Assembly: GCA_013204105.1 (NCBI GenBank)
Contig: JABMOM010000020.1
Span: forward strand, 186,001 to 250,000
Origin: Flavobacteriales bacterium
Lineage (GTDB): Bacteria; Bacteroidota; Bacteroidia; Flavobacteriales_G; Salibacteraceae
Reading direction: 5' to 3'
Length of the DNA stretch: 64,000 bases
Both the position numbers and the translations under genes were made by a program. The notes beneath the pieces are model-generated. The model ran no database searches and was not told the DNA's origin. It worked only from the letters and a program-made list of their open reading frames with translations. This document shows positions 1 to 11,644 of this stretch, in pieces. Positions within the stretch are counted from its first letter, which is position 1, and the number at the start of each line of letters is the position of its first letter.

Positions 1-693
1 TACGGTAAGAAAGGGGACACGATGACCTATGAGGTGTTGGATGATAGCACTGCTTGGGGAGATTCCAATTTCGTCAACGTAGCCTTAGATATTCGAAACG
101 AAGCTATTTTGGATACTACCGGAGCTTCTGAAGATCAGCTTGAGCCCCCTTACACTAAGCTAGGGTGGACATACGCACCGACAACTACCATGATCACTAA
201 GCAGCTATATGACTATCGTTATGCGCCGCCTGGTGAAGAGCCTAGCTTGGAAGAATTGATTGATGCCACGCAGGACATCTTCAGTCTAAGCTTCCCATGG
301 AGTACTGAGGACACATTGGCTGTATGGGATATTGATGACTACTTGAACCACCCGGTGGTAAAGGAAGGTCAGATCAAATGGGGTAGGATTGGTAACAACA
401 CGTTTAACGATACCGTTTGGAACAATGATGCTCGAGAAGGTGTCGTGATTTCCTATATTGACACAGCTGGAATGGAATGGCGAAGTGATTTTTGGCCTAC
501 GTTCCAACCCTATGGCTACTTCGTGATTGAGAAGCAACAAGCGAATCTGTCTGATGGCCAGTCCTATGACATCATTGAAGGTGAGTTCGCTGTAAGGCTG
601 TACAATAAATTCCAGCAGTGGAAGGACATTCGTTACGGTAAATTTCGAATGCGTCTATACTCAGATATAGATTGGGGGCCTGAACCTCAATAA
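1..693 (+). CDS. hypothetical protein, 5' end cut by the window
   Basis: ORF 22..693; the frame is open upstream to base 1 (YGKKGDTM...), so the start is probably outside the window. Confidence 0.6.
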   Translation, partial: YGKKGDTMTYEVLDDSTAWGDSNFVNVALDIRNEAILDTTGASEDQLEPPYTKLGWTYAPTTTMITKQLYDYRYAPPGEEPSLEELIDATQDIFSLSFPWSTEDTLAVWDIDDYLNHPVVKEGQIKWGRIGNNTFNDTVWNNDAREGVVISYIDTAGMEWRSDFWPTFQPYGYFVIEKQQANLSDGQSYDIIEGEFAVRLYNKFQQWKDIRYGKFRMRLYSDIDWGPEPQ

Positions 694-804
694 TCAGCTA
701 TATTCCTGCGTTTATTGCCTCCGTCGACGTGTTCAGCTAAATCAATGTTGCACAAGCCTGTAACATCTTGACATTGCTTAATTTCGAGCGTCGCGCAGAC
801 AGCC

Positions 805-3642
805 ATGATACGTCAGTTTTTCATTTTATTTCTTTTGAGCATTGGCTCAATGCAGCTTTTGGCGCAAGACCCAAACAACTTGGCTGTGGATGGAACCATC
901 AAGGATGAGAATGGAGGTAGGATTACGGGAGCTGTCATTATCCTTATTCAAGACGGACAGGAACTCAAACGAGTTCAAACGGGAAAGAATGGCCGGTTTG
1001 ACCTTTACCTGGACTTTGGACACGAATTCCTCATCGAAATAACCAAGGCTACTTATGTAGCTAAGAAGCTCTATATCAATACGAATAATGTGCCCGATGA
1101 TGAACAAGCATGGGGTTATGAATTCGGGGGGTTTGTGGTAGACATGTTCAAGCGTATGGATGGGGTCGATTATTCCGTGCTTGAAAACCCGATCGGTAAG
1201 GTCTATTACGAGCCCAACGTAGAAAATTTTGTGGACGACCGTGTCTATACCCGCCAGATCAAACAAGAAATCGATCGCCTCGAAGACGCTCAGAAGGAAA
1301 GGGTCAAGCAGGAGGAAGAAAGGCTCAGGCGAATAGAAGAAGATTTTGACCTAGCTATCAAAGATGCCCAGCAGGCCATAAGTGATGGAGATTACCTGCT
1401 TGGTAAAGACAATGCGCTTGCTGCACAATCCATGAAGCCAGACTCAGAGATCCCGAAGCAATTGCTGCGGGAGGTTGAGGCAAGACTCGCGGATTCAGGT
1501 GCTAAAGATGACACCTACCAATCCATCCTTGCCTCAGCGGACCAGAGTTTTGGAAATAACTCGTTCAATGAAGCGATAGGATATTACAACCAAGCCTTAG
1601 GAGTAAAGCCAGATGAGACGTATCCAAAGCAGCGCATAGAGGAAAGCAGGAAACGACTTGAAGAGGAGCAGAACGCCAACGCCCAAGAATCCGCACTTGC
1701 TGCGAAGGAAAAGCAATATGCCAATTTGATTACCCAAGCAGATGGTGCGTTCGACCAGGATAAATTTCGTGACGCGAGAACGTACTATCAGCGTGCATTA
1801 GAACTAAAACAAGAGGAACACCCTAAACGACGATTGGCCCAAATCGACCAGAAAATTTCCGATGCCGCGAAAGCGCAGGAAGTTGCATTGAGCCAAGCAG
1901 TGATAGACGCTCAATACGCCGATAAAATTGACAAGGCGGATGCTACATTTAAGGCGGGTAACCTTGAAATGGCAAGAAGTCATTACCAATCAGCGTCAGA
2001 TCTTAAGACACAAGAGCGTTATCCTAAGGATCAAATGGCAGCCATTGATCAAAGGTTGAAGGACCTAGCCTTACAGCGGGAACAGCGAGACGATGCTAAG
2101 GCATTAGATGAGCAGTATGCATCGTTGATCCAATCTGGTGAGCGCTATTACAATGGAGGAGACTTGGAAAGTTCTTTGGGCAGGTTCAAAGAAGCCGCTG
2201 AAGTGAAGCCAACGGAGGTATATGCGAAAGCACAGGTTGAAAAGATCCAAGGAGAGTTGGATAAGATGTCGCAGATTGCGCTTGAGCAGGAGCGCTTGAA
2301 AGAAGCCGAACGCTCCTATTTGACCAAGGTAGAGGAGGCGAACAAGCTTTTTAATTCTGGGAAATTCAAGGAAGCCAGGCCGGTTTACCAGGAGGCACAA
2401 GCCCTTCAACCCGATGAAAAGCATCCGGCCACACAGATCAGCCGTATCGATTCCGAGTTAGAGCGACAGGCGCGTGAAAGAGATAAGGATGCGACCTATA
2501 TGGCTGGCATTGAACAAGCGGATCAACTATTCGAACAAGGCAAGTGGTCCGAGGCCATCAACGTTTACCAAAATGCGTCGGGCGTAAAACCGGGCGAACC
2601 CTATCCTAAGATTAAGATTGGAGAAGCGCAGAAATATATCGACCAAGAAAACCTTGCGGCATCAGAGAAGAGAGCGAAAGAAGAAAAGGAAGCAGGTTTT
2701 AGGGCCATGGTGGACGCTGGTGATAAGGCGTATGGATCTGGCGACCTGAAAGGTGCGGTCAATAAATACGACCAAGCCCTTAGGATTCGAGCCGATGAAT
2801 ACGCTCGAGGACAAGTCGAGAAAATCGCGAAAGAATTAGACCGGATTGAACAAGAAGATAAACAAGCCAGCCTTCAAGCAGAGATTGATAAGCAATACAA
2901 CGATGCCATAGCACGTGGTGATCTCCAATTCGACCTTGCCAATTTCGAGGAGGCAAAGACCTCCTATAATGTCGCCATGGGATACAAGGCCGAAGAGGAA
3001 TATCCCAAGCGTCGACTGGCGGAGGTTGAAGTCAAGTTGGCTGAAGTGGCGGAGCAAAAAAGACTTGAGGCATTACTCAAGGCAAAGCGTTCCAACTATG
3101 AGGATCTCTTAAAACTCGGTAACGAGCAAATCGCAAACCGTGAATACGATCAGGCTAAGAACAATTTCACCGAAGCGCTTTCCTTGTATCCCGAAGAAGA
3201 AATCCCTCAGCGGAAATTGACATTAATAGAAGACCTTATTGTCCGTGAGCGAATTGCTCAAATTCAGCAAGCTTATCAGGAAGCGCTTTCAAAGGCAGAC
3301 AGAGCTTTTGCAAGTAAGGAGTATGAAGCTGCCATTCCGATGTACGAGGCGGCCCAGAAGGTGAAACCCGATGAAAACTATCCGAGAGAACGTATCAAAA
3401 AAATCAATGAGATCATCACTGACCTAGCCAACAGGGCGAGACAAGCTGAAGAAGACAATCGCAAGCGAGTAATTGAAGAGACGTTTGACGAAGGTCGAAC
3501 CAAGGTCACCATTCGTCGGGTGAGTATGGACGGGAAAGAAGATGTTTACAAGCGCGTAGTGCATGCATGGGGAGGGATATATTACTTTTTAAACGAGATG
3601 CCTATCACGGAACTCGTTTGGAGTCGTGAAACTGCAAAATGA
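805..3642 (+). CDS. secreted TPR-like repeat protein with N-terminal carboxypeptidase-regulatory/Cna-B-like domain
   Basis: 945 aa; signal peptide; VDGTIKDENGGRITGAVI motif; about 10-11 units of the pattern Y..xIxxADxxFxxGxxxEAxxxYxxAxxxKPxExYPKxxIxxI. Confidence 0.8.
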   Translation: MIRQFFILFLLSIGSMQLLAQDPNNLAVDGTIKDENGGRITGAVIILIQDGQELKRVQTGKNGRFDLYLDFGHEFLIEITKATYVAKKLYINTNNVPDDEQAWGYEFGGFVVDMFKRMDGVDYSVLENPIGKVYYEPNVENFVDDRVYTRQIKQEIDRLEDAQKERVKQEEERLRRIEEDFDLAIKDAQQAISDGDYLLGKDNALAAQSMKPDSEIPKQLLREVEARLADSGAKDDTYQSILASADQSFGNNSFNEAIGYYNQALGVKPDETYPKQRIEESRKRLEEEQNANAQESALAAKEKQYANLITQADGAFDQDKFRDARTYYQRALELKQEEHPKRRLAQIDQKISDAAKAQEVALSQAVIDAQYADKIDKADATFKAGNLEMARSHYQSASDLKTQERYPKDQMAAIDQRLKDLALQREQRDDAKALDEQYASLIQSGERYYNGGDLESSLGRFKEAAEVKPTEVYAKAQVEKIQGELDKMSQIALEQERLKEAERSYLTKVEEANKLFNSGKFKEARPVYQEAQALQPDEKHPATQISRIDSELERQARERDKDATYMAGIEQADQLFEQGKWSEAINVYQNASGVKPGEPYPKIKIGEAQKYIDQENLAASEKRAKEEKEAGFRAMVDAGDKAYGSGDLKGAVNKYDQALRIRADEYARGQVEKIAKELDRIEQEDKQASLQAEIDKQYNDAIARGDLQFDLANFEEAKTSYNVAMGYKAEEEYPKRRLAEVEVKLAEVAEQKRLEALLKAKRSNYEDLLKLGNEQIANREYDQAKNNFTEALSLYPEEEIPQRKLTLIEDLIVRERIAQIQQAYQEALSKADRAFASKEYEAAIPMYEAAQKVKPDENYPRERIKKINEIITDLANRARQAEEDNRKRVIEETFDEGRTKVTIRRVSMDGKEDVYKRVVHAWGGIYYFLNEMPITELVWSRETAK

Positions 3643-3874
3643 TCAAACGATGGTAGAGAGTATAAAAAAAATCACCGCTTCGGTACTGATATTAGCAGTG
3701 CTATTCTTCTCAATCTTGTCAATACTATCCATTTGGGATATCATCGAAGTGGAACGCATCCTACGAAAATCAATCATGACCATGGTTGTTATTTTCTGCG
3801 CGTCCGTGGTGATACTTTTCGTTTTTTCGAACTTTATGAAGGGTGAAGACCGAAACAATACGCCACCGCGTTAG
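3626..3874 (+). CDS. small membrane protein, two predicted TM segments
   Basis: 82 aa ORF with two hydrophobic stretches, overlapping the end of the preceding CDS. Confidence 0.5.
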   Translation: MKLQNDQTMVESIKKITASVLILAVLFFSILSILSIWDIIEVERILRKSIMTMVVIFCASVVILFVFSNFMKGEDRNNTPPR

Positions 3875-3924
3875 TGCTTTTTTATTCCGAACGATTGTTC
3901 TATTTTTAGTAGCTAAACCTAACC

Positions 3925-6141
3925 GTGAGTATGGAAACCAAAGACGTGTCGCTTGAGTCGGCATTAAAAGCGCATTTCGGCTTTGATGCCTTCAAGGGTA
4001 TGCAACGAGAGGTGATCGTAAGTTTGATGGAGGGGAAGGACACCTTTGCGATCATGCCAACTGGAGGAGGGAAATCACTTTGCTATCAGTTGCCTGCACT
4101 GATGAAGCCAGGAACGGCCATCATTATTTCTCCTTTGATCGCGTTAATGAAAAATCAAGTGGATTCGATCCGGAGCTATGGAGCTGAAGACAACATTGCT
4201 CATTTTTTAAATAGCTCGCTCAACAAAACGGAGATTGCGCAGGTCAAGGAAGACGTAGTCACAGGCAAGACCAAAATGCTCTACTTGGCTCCAGAGTCCC
4301 TAAATAAAGCTGAGAACCTAGAATTCCTCAAATCAGTCACCATCTCCTTCGTCGCTGTAGATGAGGCGCATTGCATCTCCGAATGGGGACACGACTTCAG
4401 GCCTGAATACCGGCGGATCAAGGAAATGATCAAAGGCATCGATCAAACCATTGCTGTGATGGCGTTAACTGCAACCGCAACTCCGAAGGTGCAGTCTGAC
4501 ATTCAAAAGAACCTAGGCATGACGGATGCTGCCGTTTACAAAGCATCCTTTAATCGCCCCAATCTTTTTTACGAGGTCCGATCCAAATCTGACCCAGTGA
4601 AACAACTCATTCGCTTTGTCAAGGAGAATGAGGGGAAATCCGGAATCATCTATTGCCTCAGCCGCAAGAAAGTGGAGGAGATCGCATCTACGTTGCAAGT
4701 CAATGGGATCAAAGCCCTTCCGTACCATGCCGGTTTTGACGCGAATACAAGGTCTCGCCACCAAGACAACTTCTTGATGGAGGACGTAGACGTTATTGTA
4801 GCTACCATAGCCTTTGGTATGGGTATTGACAAACCCGACGTGCGCTTCGTTATCCACTACGATATGCCTAAAAGCCTGGAGGGGTACTACCAAGAGACGG
4901 GACGAGCTGGCCGGGATGGTGGAGAAGGGAAATGCATTGCATTTTACGACTACAAGGACATCGAGAAGCTGGAGAAATTTATGCATAATAAGCCCGTCGC
5001 AGAACAAGAAGTCGGGAGGCAGCTCTTGGAGGAAATCGTATCGTACGCCGAAACTGCCATTTCAAGGAGAAAATTCTTACTTAATTACTTTGGTGAAGAG
5101 TGGGATGAGTACAACGGGGATGGTGCCAACATGGACGACAATTCGGTCCGACCTAAAGAAGAAATTGAATTCAAGGACAATATGATGACCTTGTTTACGA
5201 TGATCGACACCGTTAAGCAGCGGTTTAAGTCGAAGCATATTGTCAATGTGTTGTGTGGCTCGAACACCTCAGAAGTATCAACCTACCGCCACAACAACCT
5301 TCCAACCTTTGGAATAGGAAAGGAAGTCGACCCTAAACTATGGATGGCTGCCGTCCGACAAGCACTTGTCAAAGGGTACTTGTATAAGGATATTGAGAAT
5401 TACGGCCTACTTAAGATCTCAGAGAAAGGACGTTCTTTCATGGAGAACCCGCCTTCAAGTTTCGTGATTTACAAAGACCATGATTACTCCGCCGAGATCG
5501 AGAAGGGTGGGGAGATCTTGGCGAATGCACGTTCTGGAGGAGCTGTTATGGACGAACAGCTGATGGGGCTTTTGAAAGATCTCCGAAAGAAAATATCGAG
5601 AGAAAAGAATGTACCGCCTTTCGTCGTGTTTCAAGACCCATCGCTCCAAGACATGGCCAACCAGTATCCCATTACCATCGATGAGCTGAAGAACATACAA
5701 GGTGTTGGGAATGGTAAAGCACTGAAATTTGGAAAACCATTTATTGAGCTCATCACAAAATATGTAGATGAGAACAGCATAGACCGCCCTCAAGACATGG
5801 TCGTGAAGAGTGTCGTCAATAAGTCAGGAGGTAAGGTTTATATCATCCAAAGCATCGATCGAAAAATCCCGCTGGAAGACATCGCGAAGGCAAAAGGCAT
5901 GCAGTTCGACGAATTGCTTGAAGAGTTAGAGCATATCGTGGATAGTGGAACACGCGTCAATATTGACTATTACATCAATGATGTGGTAGACGAAGATCGC
6001 CTGGAAGAGGTATACGAATACTTCATGGAAGCAGCCTCTCCAGATATTGATGATGCATTGGAAGAACTTGGAAACGACGATTACACATCCGAAGAGCTTC
6101 GACTCATTCGAATCAAGTTCATGTCTGAAGTTGCGAACTGA
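3925..6141 (+). CDS. recQ: ATP-dependent DNA helicase RecQ (long form with HRDC-like C-terminus)
   Basis: MPTGGGKSLCYQLPAL, DEAHCISEWGHDFRPEY, GFDANTRSRHQDNF, QETGRAGRDG motifs; HRDC-like region. Confidence 0.95.
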   Translation: MSMETKDVSLESALKAHFGFDAFKGMQREVIVSLMEGKDTFAIMPTGGGKSLCYQLPALMKPGTAIIISPLIALMKNQVDSIRSYGAEDNIAHFLNSSLNKTEIAQVKEDVVTGKTKMLYLAPESLNKAENLEFLKSVTISFVAVDEAHCISEWGHDFRPEYRRIKEMIKGIDQTIAVMALTATATPKVQSDIQKNLGMTDAAVYKASFNRPNLFYEVRSKSDPVKQLIRFVKENEGKSGIIYCLSRKKVEEIASTLQVNGIKALPYHAGFDANTRSRHQDNFLMEDVDVIVATIAFGMGIDKPDVRFVIHYDMPKSLEGYYQETGRAGRDGGEGKCIAFYDYKDIEKLEKFMHNKPVAEQEVGRQLLEEIVSYAETAISRRKFLLNYFGEEWDEYNGDGANMDDNSVRPKEEIEFKDNMMTLFTMIDTVKQRFKSKHIVNVLCGSNTSEVSTYRHNNLPTFGIGKEVDPKLWMAAVRQALVKGYLYKDIENYGLLKISEKGRSFMENPPSSFVIYKDHDYSAEIEKGGEILANARSGGAVMDEQLMGLLKDLRKKISREKNVPPFVVFQDPSLQDMANQYPITIDELKNIQGVGNGKALKFGKPFIELITKYVDENSIDRPQDMVVKSVVNKSGGKVYIIQSIDRKIPLEDIAKAKGMQFDELLEELEHIVDSGTRVNIDYYINDVVDEDRLEEVYEYFMEAASPDIDDALEELGNDDYTSEELRLIRIKFMSEVAN

Positions 6142-6164
6142 TTTCTTCGAAAACATTAGCGCAT

Positions 6165-6195
6165 AAAAAAAGCCCCGTTAGGGGCTTCTTTTTTA
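6165..6195. terminator. bidirectional rho-independent terminator between convergent recQ and clpC
   Basis: aaaaaaAGCCCCgttaGGGGCTtctttttt; A-tract and T-tract flank the stem. Confidence 0.85.
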
Positions 6196-8763
6196 GGCCT
6201 CTTTATCCTTTTTCTTTCTGGGCTTCTTGATCTTGATTACGATGTCGGTACCTTCTTTATTCAAGTCAATCGCAATCACATCACCTTCGTCAATGTTAGA
6301 CTTGATGATCTCTTCAGCCATTGGGTCTTCGAGGTGTTTCTGGATCGCTCTTTTAAGAGGGCGGGCACCGTACTTTTCATCAAAGCCTTTCTCGGCGATG
6401 TAAAGCGTTGCTTTGTCCGTAATGCTCAATTTGTATCCCATCTCCTCAACCCTATGGAAAAGAGACTTCAATTCAATGAGGATAATCTTCTTGATGTGGT
6501 CCTTGGTCAAATTATTGAACAACACGACGTCATCGATTCGATTCAAAAACTCAGGGGCAAATGCATTCTTCAATGCTTTTTCAATCACTCCTTTAGTAAT
6601 GTCCTCGGATTGCTCCATTTTGGCTTGGGTAGAGAAACCTACACCCATTCCGAAATCCTTGAGTTGACGCGAACCGATGTTCGACGTCATGATCACAATA
6701 GAATTTCTAAAGTCAATCTTACGTCCGAGGGAATCCGTGATTTGTCCATCGTCCAAGACTTGGAGCAAGAGATTGAAGACATCCGGATGTGCTTTTTCGA
6801 TTTCGTCCAGCAATACGACAGAGTAGGGGCGTCTGCGTACTTTCTCAGTAAGTTGACCGCCTTCTTCATAACCCACATAACCGGGAGGGGCGCCGATCAA
6901 ACGAGATACTGCGAATTTTTCCATGTACTCACTCATGTCGATGCGAATGAGTGCGTCGTCTTTGTCAAATAGGTATCGTGCCAACACTTTAGCGAGTTGG
7001 GTTTTTCCCACTCCTGTGGGCCCGAGGAAAATGAAGGTTCCAATTGGCTTATTAGGATCCTTCAGTCCTGCTCGATTTCGGCGAATGGCTTTGGTCACCT
7101 TCAGGATGGCATTGTCTTGCCCTACAACAGAGCCTTTGAGCTCTTCGTCCATCTTCACCAATCTACTACCTTCGTTTTGGGCAATACGCTGAGTGGGAAC
7201 CCCTGTCATCATTGCAACTACTTCAGCTACATTGTCTTCGCTGACCTCTTCGCGGTGGTTTTTGGTTTCTTCTTCCCACTTTTTCTTTTCGCGTTCTAAC
7301 TCTTCGATCAATTGACGCTCCGTGTCTCTGAGCTTCGCAGCTTCTTCATATCGTTGGCTGCGAACTACGCGGTTCTTTTCGTCCTTAATGTCTTCGATCT
7401 TCTTTTCGATGTCTATGATGGCTTCAGGAACCTTGATGTTCGTAATGTGAACTCTGGAGCCTGCTTCATCCAATGCGTCGATCGCCTTGTCCGGTAAATG
7501 CCGGTCGCTCATGTAACGATCCGTCAGATGCACGCATGCCTTAATTGCTGCATCCGTGTAGTAAACGTTATGGTGTTCCTCGTACTTCTCTTTGATGTTC
7601 TGCAGTATCTGAATGGTTTCCTCAATACTGGTCGGCTCAATAAGCACCTTTTGGAAGCGTCGCTCTAAAGCACCATCCTTTTCGATGTACTGTCGGTATT
7701 CATCCAAGGTAGTAGCTCCAATGCATTGCAGCTCCCCTCTGGCCAGTGCAGGTTTGAACATATTGGAAGCATCCAAAGAACCCGAAGCGCCACCAGCACC
7801 AACCAAGGTATGGATCTCATCGATGAACAGAATGATGTCCGGACTCTTTTCAAGTTCGTTCATAACCGCCTTCATGCGCTCTTCAAACTGGCCACGGTAT
7901 TTTGTTCCTGCCACAAGTGAGGCCAAGTCAAGCGTTACGACGCGCTTATTGAAAAGCACACGTGACACCTTTCTCTGAGTGATCCTAAGCGCTATACCTT
8001 CAGCGATTGCAGACTTTCCGACACCAGGTTCACCGATAAGGATCGGGTTGTTTTTCTTCCTTCTACTCAAGATTTGGGAAACGCGTTCGATCTCCTTCTC
8101 ACGCCCTACGATCGGGTCAAGCTTGTCGTCTTCGGCTAATTTGGTCAAATCACGGCCGAAGTTATCCAAGACCGGCGTTTTGGACTTACTGTCGCCAACA
8201 CGGCGAGAAGCCCCAGATCCTCCGCCGGCACCAGACCCGGAACCACCTCCGTAAGTTGGTCCATCATCGTCGTCATCATCGGAGGGGGTATTGGGAAATT
8301 CTGAGCGGGGCTCGTCTTGTGCTAACATAGTTTCAAGATCTTCTTTAACGACTTCGTAGGTGACATTGAATGCTGAGAGCGCACGCGAAGCCACGTTGTT
8401 CTCATCCTTTAGTATGCTAAGTAATAAATGCTCTGTGCCAATCACGGTGCTTTTGAAAAGCTTCGCTTCGAGGTAGGTAATCTTGAGGGTCTTCTCGGCC
8501 TGCTTGACCAAAGGGATATTTCCAAGACTGTTTAACGGCTTGCCGCTCTTCTCCACGCTTTTCACGGAGTTTTCAATGAGCTTGCGCAATTCTACCAAGT
8601 CTACCTCTAGGTTCTTTAGGATTTTAATTGCCACACCATCGCCCTCGCGTATCATGCCTAAGAGAAAATGCTCCGTTCCTATATAATCATGCCCTAACCT
8701 CAGCGCTTCTTCTCGACTGAACGAGATCACATCCTTAACTCGGGGCGAAAAATTTGTATCCAT
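6193..8763 (-). CDS. clpC: ATP-dependent Clp protease ATP-binding subunit ClpC
   Basis: Clp_N repeats, two AAA modules ([25 protein letters not shown]), UVR-like region; 856 aa. Confidence 0.95.
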   Translation of the reverse strand: MDTNFSPRVKDVISFSREEALRLGHDYIGTEHFLLGMIREGDGVAIKILKNLEVDLVELRKLIENSVKSVEKSGKPLNSLGNIPLVKQAEKTLKITYLEAKLFKSTVIGTEHLLLSILKDENNVASRALSAFNVTYEVVKEDLETMLAQDEPRSEFPNTPSDDDDDDGPTYGGGSGSGAGGGSGASRRVGDSKSKTPVLDNFGRDLTKLAEDDKLDPIVGREKEIERVSQILSRRKKNNPILIGEPGVGKSAIAEGIALRITQRKVSRVLFNKRVVTLDLASLVAGTKYRGQFEERMKAVMNELEKSPDIILFIDEIHTLVGAGGASGSLDASNMFKPALARGELQCIGATTLDEYRQYIEKDGALERRFQKVLIEPTSIEETIQILQNIKEKYEEHHNVYYTDAAIKACVHLTDRYMSDRHLPDKAIDALDEAGSRVHITNIKVPEAIIDIEKKIEDIKDEKNRVVRSQRYEEAAKLRDTERQLIEELEREKKKWEEETKNHREEVSEDNVAEVVAMMTGVPTQRIAQNEGSRLVKMDEELKGSVVGQDNAILKVTKAIRRNRAGLKDPNKPIGTFIFLGPTGVGKTQLAKVLARYLFDKDDALIRIDMSEYMEKFAVSRLIGAPPGYVGYEEGGQLTEKVRRRPYSVVLLDEIEKAHPDVFNLLLQVLDDGQITDSLGRKIDFRNSIVIMTSNIGSRQLKDFGMGVGFSTQAKMEQSEDITKGVIEKALKNAFAPEFLNRIDDVVLFNNLTKDHIKKIILIELKSLFHRVEEMGYKLSITDKATLYIAEKGFDEKYGARPLKRAIQKHLEDPMAEEIIKSNIDEGDVIAIDLNKEGTDIVIKIKKPRKKKDKEA

Positions 8764-9008
8764 AATTGTCTATCGTCTAATCCAGCTTCTCCAAGGCTTA
8801 TGCCAGAGCAAAGTAGTGGAAATTTTGTCTTAATCAAATCTACAGCCAAGCAATTGTTGAAAACCTCAGATGTAGTAAGTCTACTAACAGAATTTTGTTT
8901 AAAAATAGGCCTGTTTTCAGGGCTGTTATCGTGGTTGCGAATGTTACTTTCGAACACTTCTAAATTCCTTTTCAGACCTACTATTTACCACGACTATAGA
9001 AAGACATT

Positions 9009-11591
9009 ATGGCAGACGGAGAAAAGATCATTAGCGTCAATATTGAGGATGAAATGAAAACCGCCTACATCGACTATTCGATGTCGGTAATTGTGTCGAG
9101 GGCATTACCTGATGTGCGTGATGGTCTTAAGCCGGTGCACAGACGAGTTTTGTTCGGCATGCTGGAACTGGGCGTAATGTCCAACCGTCCTTATAAGAAG
9201 TCTGCGAGGATCGTCGGAGAGGTGCTTGGTAAGTACCACCCACATGGTGACTCTTCCGTTTATGATACGATGGTGCGCATGGCTCAGCACTGGTCGCTGC
9301 GTTATCCACTCGTTGATGGACAAGGAAACTTTGGATCGGTCGATGGTGATAGTCCCGCAGCGATGCGATACACTGAGGCGCGCTTGCGAAAGATTGCAGA
9401 AGAGATGTTGGCCGACATTGACAAGGAAACGGTCGATCATCAATTGAACTTTGATGATTCGCTTCAGGAGCCAACGGTTCTTCCAGCCGGGATCCCGAAT
9501 TTATTGGTGAACGGAACCAGTGGAATTGCGGTAGGTATGGCGACAAACATGCCTCCCCACAACCTTTCCGAGGTGATTGATGGCATCGTGGCTTACATTG
9601 AAAACAATGACATCGACATCCCTGAGTTGATGCAATACGTAAAAGCGCCGGACTTTCCAACGGGAGGTATCATTTATGGATATGAAGGTGTGAAATCAGC
9701 ATTTGAAGAGGGGAGAGGTCGAATCGTGATGCGCGCCAAGACCTTGATCGAAGAGGACGATGACGGACGAGCGACCATCATCGTGACGGAGATTCCTTAC
9801 CAAGTCAACAAGGCAGACATGATTCAGCGCACTGCTGAATTGGTCAATGATAAGAAGATTGAAGGTATTCGTGATATACGTGATGAATCTGACAGAACCG
9901 GTATGCGTATCGTGTATGAACTGAAGCACGATGCGATTCCAAACGTGGTCCTCAACCACTTATATAAGTATACAGCGCTTCAGACTAGCTTTAGCGTCAA
10001 CAACATTGCTCTTGTGAAAGGCCGTCCGCTGGCGTTGAACCTGAGGGAGTTGATCAAGTACTACGTCGAGCACAGGCATGATGTCGTCATCCGGCGAGCC
10101 AAGTACGATTTACGCAAAGCTGAAGAACGCGCCCACGTCTTAGAAGGATTACTCATCGCACTTGACAACATCGAAGCGGTGATTGCTTTGATCCGAGGTT
10201 CAAAGACCCCAGATGAGGCAAGAGAGGGCTTGATGACGGAATTCAAGTTGTCTGAAGTTCAAGCGCGTGCGATCCTAGATATGCGACTCCAGCGATTGAC
10301 TGGACTGGAGCGCGACAAGATTAAAGCCGAGTTTGATGAGCTCATGAAAACCATCACCGGACTTAAGGAATTGTTGGATAATGAAGTCCTTAGAATGGCG
10401 ATGATCAAGGATGAACTCATCGCGATTAAAGAAAAATATGGCGATGAGCGACGGACTGAAATTGTCTATGCCGCTGAAGATTTCCGCATTGAGGACATGA
10501 TTCCAAATGAGGAAGTGGTTGTCACCATTTCACATTTGGGGTATATCAAGCGGACACAACTCAATGAATACCGCACGCAAATTAGAGGTGGGGTTGGAAG
10601 TAGAGGGTCAAGTACAAGGAACGAAGATTTCCTTGAGCACTTGTTTGTTGCCAGCACGCACAACTACTTATTGGTCTTTACGGAGAAAGGTAAATGCTTC
10701 TGGATGCGTGTGTTTGAGATCCCTGAAGGAACCAAAGCTTCCAAGGGAAGAGCCATCCAAAATCTGCTCAACATTGAGCCGGACGACAAGGTGTTGGCCT
10801 ACATCAATGTAGCGGACTTGAACGATGAAGAGTTCCTCAATAGCCATTCAATCATGATGTGTACTAAGAATGGTATCATCAAGAAGACCTCTTTGGAAGC
10901 GTATAGCCGTCCACGGAGCAATGGTATCATCGCCATAGGCATCCGCGAGGGAGACCAATTGTTGGAAGCAAGGCTTACAAATGGTGAAAACCACATCATC
11001 ATGGCGCTCCGTTCTGGAAAAGCCATTCATTTCAACGAGAATACCGTGCGCAACATGGGACGAGGTGCAAGTGGCGTGAAAGGGGTCACCTTGGCGAATC
11101 CGAAAGATGAAGTGGTGGGCATGATTTGCGTCAATGACCCGAGCGAAACCGTGCTGGTAGTTTCTGAAAAAGGATATGGTAAACGTACACTAGTAGAGGA
11201 CTATCGTATCACGAATCGGGGAGGTAAAGGCGTGAAGACACTCAACATAACCGACAAAACGGGTGATTTAATCTCTATCAAGAACGTGAGCGACGATGAC
11301 GATTTGATGATCATCAATCGATCGGGTATCATTATTCGACTTTCCGTTGCTGAATTGCGTGTAATGGGACGTGCTACACAGGGGGTGAGACTCATCAATC
11401 TTCGGAATGGAGATGAGATTGCTGCCGTAGCCAAAGTAGACGCATTGGACGAAGAAGACTTGGTAGATATCGAAGGTCTGGAAGTTGTTGATGGGGCAGA
11501 GGGGACAACGGCATTACCGGAAGAGGATAGTGCTCCAGGTACGGATGATGCCAAGGATACTTCGGAAAGCGATGAAGAAACTGAAGATTAA
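9009..11591 (+). CDS. gyrA: DNA gyrase subunit A
   Basis: [30 protein letters not shown]; GyrA C-terminal beta-pinwheel repeats; acidic tail. Confidence 0.95.
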   Translation: MADGEKIISVNIEDEMKTAYIDYSMSVIVSRALPDVRDGLKPVHRRVLFGMLELGVMSNRPYKKSARIVGEVLGKYHPHGDSSVYDTMVRMAQHWSLRYPLVDGQGNFGSVDGDSPAAMRYTEARLRKIAEEMLADIDKETVDHQLNFDDSLQEPTVLPAGIPNLLVNGTSGIAVGMATNMPPHNLSEVIDGIVAYIENNDIDIPELMQYVKAPDFPTGGIIYGYEGVKSAFEEGRGRIVMRAKTLIEEDDDGRATIIVTEIPYQVNKADMIQRTAELVNDKKIEGIRDIRDESDRTGMRIVYELKHDAIPNVVLNHLYKYTALQTSFSVNNIALVKGRPLALNLRELIKYYVEHRHDVVIRRAKYDLRKAEERAHVLEGLLIALDNIEAVIALIRGSKTPDEAREGLMTEFKLSEVQARAILDMRLQRLTGLERDKIKAEFDELMKTITGLKELLDNEVLRMAMIKDELIAIKEKYGDERRTEIVYAAEDFRIEDMIPNEEVVVTISHLGYIKRTQLNEYRTQIRGGVGSRGSSTRNEDFLEHLFVASTHNYLLVFTEKGKCFWMRVFEIPEGTKASKGRAIQNLLNIEPDDKVLAYINVADLNDEEFLNSHSIMMCTKNGIIKKTSLEAYSRPRSNGIIAIGIREGDQLLEARLTNGENHIIMALRSGKAIHFNENTVRNMGRGASGVKGVTLANPKDEVVGMICVNDPSETVLVVSEKGYGKRTLVEDYRITNRGGKGVKTLNITDKTGDLISIKNVSDDDDLMIINRSGIIIRLSVAELRVMGRATQGVRLINLRNGDEIAAVAKVDALDEEDLVDIEGLEVVDGAEGTTALPEEDSAPGTDDAKDTSESDEETED

Positions 11592-11597
11592 TTCAGC

Positions 11598-11627
11598 TTT
11601 GGTCTTGTTGTTGATTAGCTACTTTTG
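11598..11627 (+). promoter_or_regulatory. Bacteroidota-type promoter (TTTG-N18-TACTTTTG)
   Basis: TTTG at 11598-11601, 18-nt spacer, TACTTTTG at 11620-11627; 17 nt upstream of the ATG at 11645. Confidence 0.65.
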
Positions 11628-11644
11628 AATTTAAATTTTACATT

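Noticed and set aside
6334-6972. 212-aa + strand ORF antisense to clpC
   Set aside because: Lies fully within the strongly supported clpC CDS; protein sequence has no recognisable family and looks like a shadow frame
9127-9660. 177-aa minus ORF antisense to gyrA
   Set aside because: Low-complexity shadow frame of a conserved gene
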